This document shows positions 6,621 through 7,782 of a stretch of DNA of 7,782 bases, piece by piece. The notes below the pieces were generated by a model. That model was not told the origin of the DNA, searched no databases, and saw nothing but the letters and a program-made list of their open reading frames with translations. Position 1 is the stretch's first letter. The number at the start of each line of letters is the position of its first letter. The position numbers and the translations under genes were made by a program. The stretch comes from Bacteroidales bacterium. Lineage in GTDB: Bacteria; Bacteroidota; Bacteroidia; Bacteroidales; S143-33. The stretch covers positions 1-7,782 of the forward strand of contig JALWNS010000049.1 of assembly GCA_027083655.1 (NCBI GenBank). Reading direction: 5' to 3'.

Positions 6621-7736
6621 TTAGTTGTTAATAGCTTGTTTCTGTGTCTTGAAAAACTCCTGTTTCCAACGGAGGAAGCGTTGGTGTTCAAGCATTTGTT
6701 GCTTGAGATCCTCTGGCATATCGGCGTACATATATTTGAATACATCCTCAAGCAGGTAAGGTCCGTAATTTTCGGCTTCGGTAAATATGCGGTCTACCTG
6801 CTTTTTATATTCAGAGACGAGCTTCTCTTCTTGTTCGTCACTCCACAATCCTTTTTTTATAAGGTAAGCCTTGAGACGGCGCAAAGGATCGCGCAGGTCC
6901 CATTGTTTTTCCTCTTCCTGGTCACGGTATTTGCTAGGGTCGTCGGATGTGGTGTGGGCTCCTTTGCGGTATGTCACAGCTTCTATAAGCACAGGTTCAT
7001 AATGGTTGACTGCTAGTTCGCGGGCTTGTTTAACCACAGAAAACATTGCAAAGAAATCGTTTCCATCTACTTTAATGCCTTTTATACCATAAGCTATGGC
7101 CTTGACTGCGTAGTTTATAGAGGCAGTCTGGTCCTCCTTACGGGTTGAGATAGCATACTGGTTGTTCTGCACGGTAAAGACAACAGGTACTTTCCATACA
7201 CCTGCGAAATTTAGGGCTTCGTGGAAATCTCCTTCTGATGTTCCGCCATCTCCAATGTAAGCAAAGACGGCCTGTTTCAGTCCCTTATATTTGAGGGCAT
7301 AACCCACTCCCGTAGCATGAGGCAGCTGTGATGCTATAGGAACAGAGATGGGCAAGATGTTTTTAGCATTTTTGAATACAGTTCCATCTTCGTAGCCCAT
7401 AAAGTAAAGGAAAATTTCTTTTAGTGTAGCGCCTTTGGCTAGGTAAATGCCCATTTCACGAAAGGCAGGCACCACCCAGTCGTCTTCTTCTATTACAAAA
7501 GCCGAAGCTATGTGGATAGCCTCCTGGCCATAGTTAGGAGGATATGTGTAGATGCGTCCCTGACGCTGGTATGAGACAGTCATCAGGTCGGCTGTGCGCT
7601 CAAAAAGCATGTCTTTGTATGCTTTGACGATCTGTTCGTCAGACAGGTCTGGCATGAGGTCTGGATTTATGATATTGCCTTCGTTGTCCATGACCTGTAC
7701 CATCTTGTCGTCTAAAGGGGAATATTTGTCAAACAT
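6621..7736 (-). CDS. pdhA: 2-oxoacid (probably pyruvate) dehydrogenase E1 component, alpha subunit
   Basis: A 371-residue thiamine-diphosphate enzyme subunit that decarboxylates the 2-oxoacid and, with E1 beta, acylates the lipoyl arm of E2. The ThDP/Mg motif runs from GDGGTSEGDF (162-171) to QNNQYAIS (190-197), with the classic spacing. Other landmarks are QGRIYTYPPNYGQEA (59-73), FREMG (92-96), QLPHATGVGYA (137-147) and the active-site loop GAHTTSDDPSKYR (259-271). Length is close to Bacillus/Geobacillus PdhA (about 370), not the fused, much longer single-chain E1 (AceE) of enteric bacteria. The ATG at 7736 is supported by the start MFDKYSP. It is the first gene of the operon. Only 46 bp upstream are visible; CTTTG at the very edge might be the end of a -7 element, but the rest lies outside the window. 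The loop mixes pyruvate- and branched-chain-type features, so the substrate is not certain. Confidence 0.93.
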   Translation of the reverse strand: MFDKYSPLDDKMVQVMDNEGNIINPDLMPDLSDEQIVKAYKDMLFERTADLMTVSYQRQGRIYTYPPNYGQEAIHIASAFVIEEDDWVVPAFREMGIYLAKGATLKEIFLYFMGYEDGTVFKNAKNILPISVPIASQLPHATGVGYALKYKGLKQAVFAYIGDGGTSEGDFHEALNFAGVWKVPVVFTVQNNQYAISTRKEDQTASINYAVKAIAYGIKGIKVDGNDFFAMFSVVKQARELAVNHYEPVLIEAVTYRKGAHTTSDDPSKYRDQEEEKQWDLRDPLRRLKAYLIKKGLWSDEQEEKLVSEYKKQVDRIFTEAENYGPYLLEDVFKYMYADMPEDLKQQMLEHQRFLRWKQEFFKTQKQAINN

Positions 7737-7782
7737 ATCAGTAATTGTTTTAAGTGATTGTAGTCATTGATTTGTATCAAAG

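Noticed and set aside
6608..6751. N-terminal extension of E1 beta to an ATG at 6751
   Set aside because: It would overlap the end of the alpha gene by about 130 bp and add a sequence absent from the family; the ATG at 6607 gives the usual 325 residues.
6486..7016. A 176-codon open frame on the plus strand, rich in Phe and Leu and membrane-like
   Set aside because: It spans the E1 alpha/E1 beta junction in antisense; the hydrophobic look follows from reverse-complementing Lys/Glu-rich codons.
1..7782. Possibility of a new defence, mobile or biosynthetic system
   Set aside because: All five long genes on the minus strand and the one on the plus strand belong to known metabolic families. There is no integrase, transposase, toxin, CRISPR-like array or tRNA-flanked boundary, so novelty here is limited to variant motifs and the hairpin family.

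Overview
The window looks like a piece of a Bacteroidota (Bacteroidetes) chromosome. This is an inference from several things: protein resemblance, weak or absent Shine-Dalgarno sequences, candidate promoters of the TTG / TAnnTTTG type, and moderate AT-richness. No rRNA, tRNA, CRISPR array, transposase or phage gene is visible. It reads as core metabolism rather than an accessory island.

Layout: on the plus strand, positions 134-1696 encode a secreted PhoD-like metallophosphatase with a Sec-type signal peptide. Positions 1697-2007 form a convergent intergenic region with two copies of a bulged hairpin repeat. All remaining genes are on the minus strand. Read in the direction of transcription from the right edge, they are E1 alpha (7736-6621), E1 beta (6607-5630), E2 with lipoyl domain (5616-4318) and E3 dihydrolipoyl dehydrogenase (4300-2954). 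These four genes are separated by only 13, 13 and 17 bp and form a clear operon for a complete 2-oxoacid (probably pyruvate) dehydrogenase complex. The operon ends in a strong intrinsic terminator (2931-2893). Beyond it, apparently with its own promoter, lies a single-domain lipoate-protein ligase (2631-2008), which would attach lipoate to the E2 lipoyl domain.

How they work together: E1 alpha/beta decarboxylates the 2-oxoacid on thiamine diphosphate and reductively acylates the lipoyl-lysine of E2 (K44). E2 passes the acyl group to CoA, and E3 reoxidises the dihydrolipoyl arm. The ligase supplies the lipoyl group. The window therefore carries the complete enzyme plus one of its cofactor-loading enzymes. 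The phosphatase is probably unrelated.

I see no wholly new multi-gene system. The best second-look items are: (i) E3 has intact FAD, disulfide and His-Glu motifs, but all three recognisable elements of its NAD-binding domain are altered; (ii) a small family of hairpins shares a conserved bulged base and shows compensatory stem changes, and one member serves as the operon terminator; (iii) the phosphatase has Gly where PhoD enzymes have the iron-ligating Cys.
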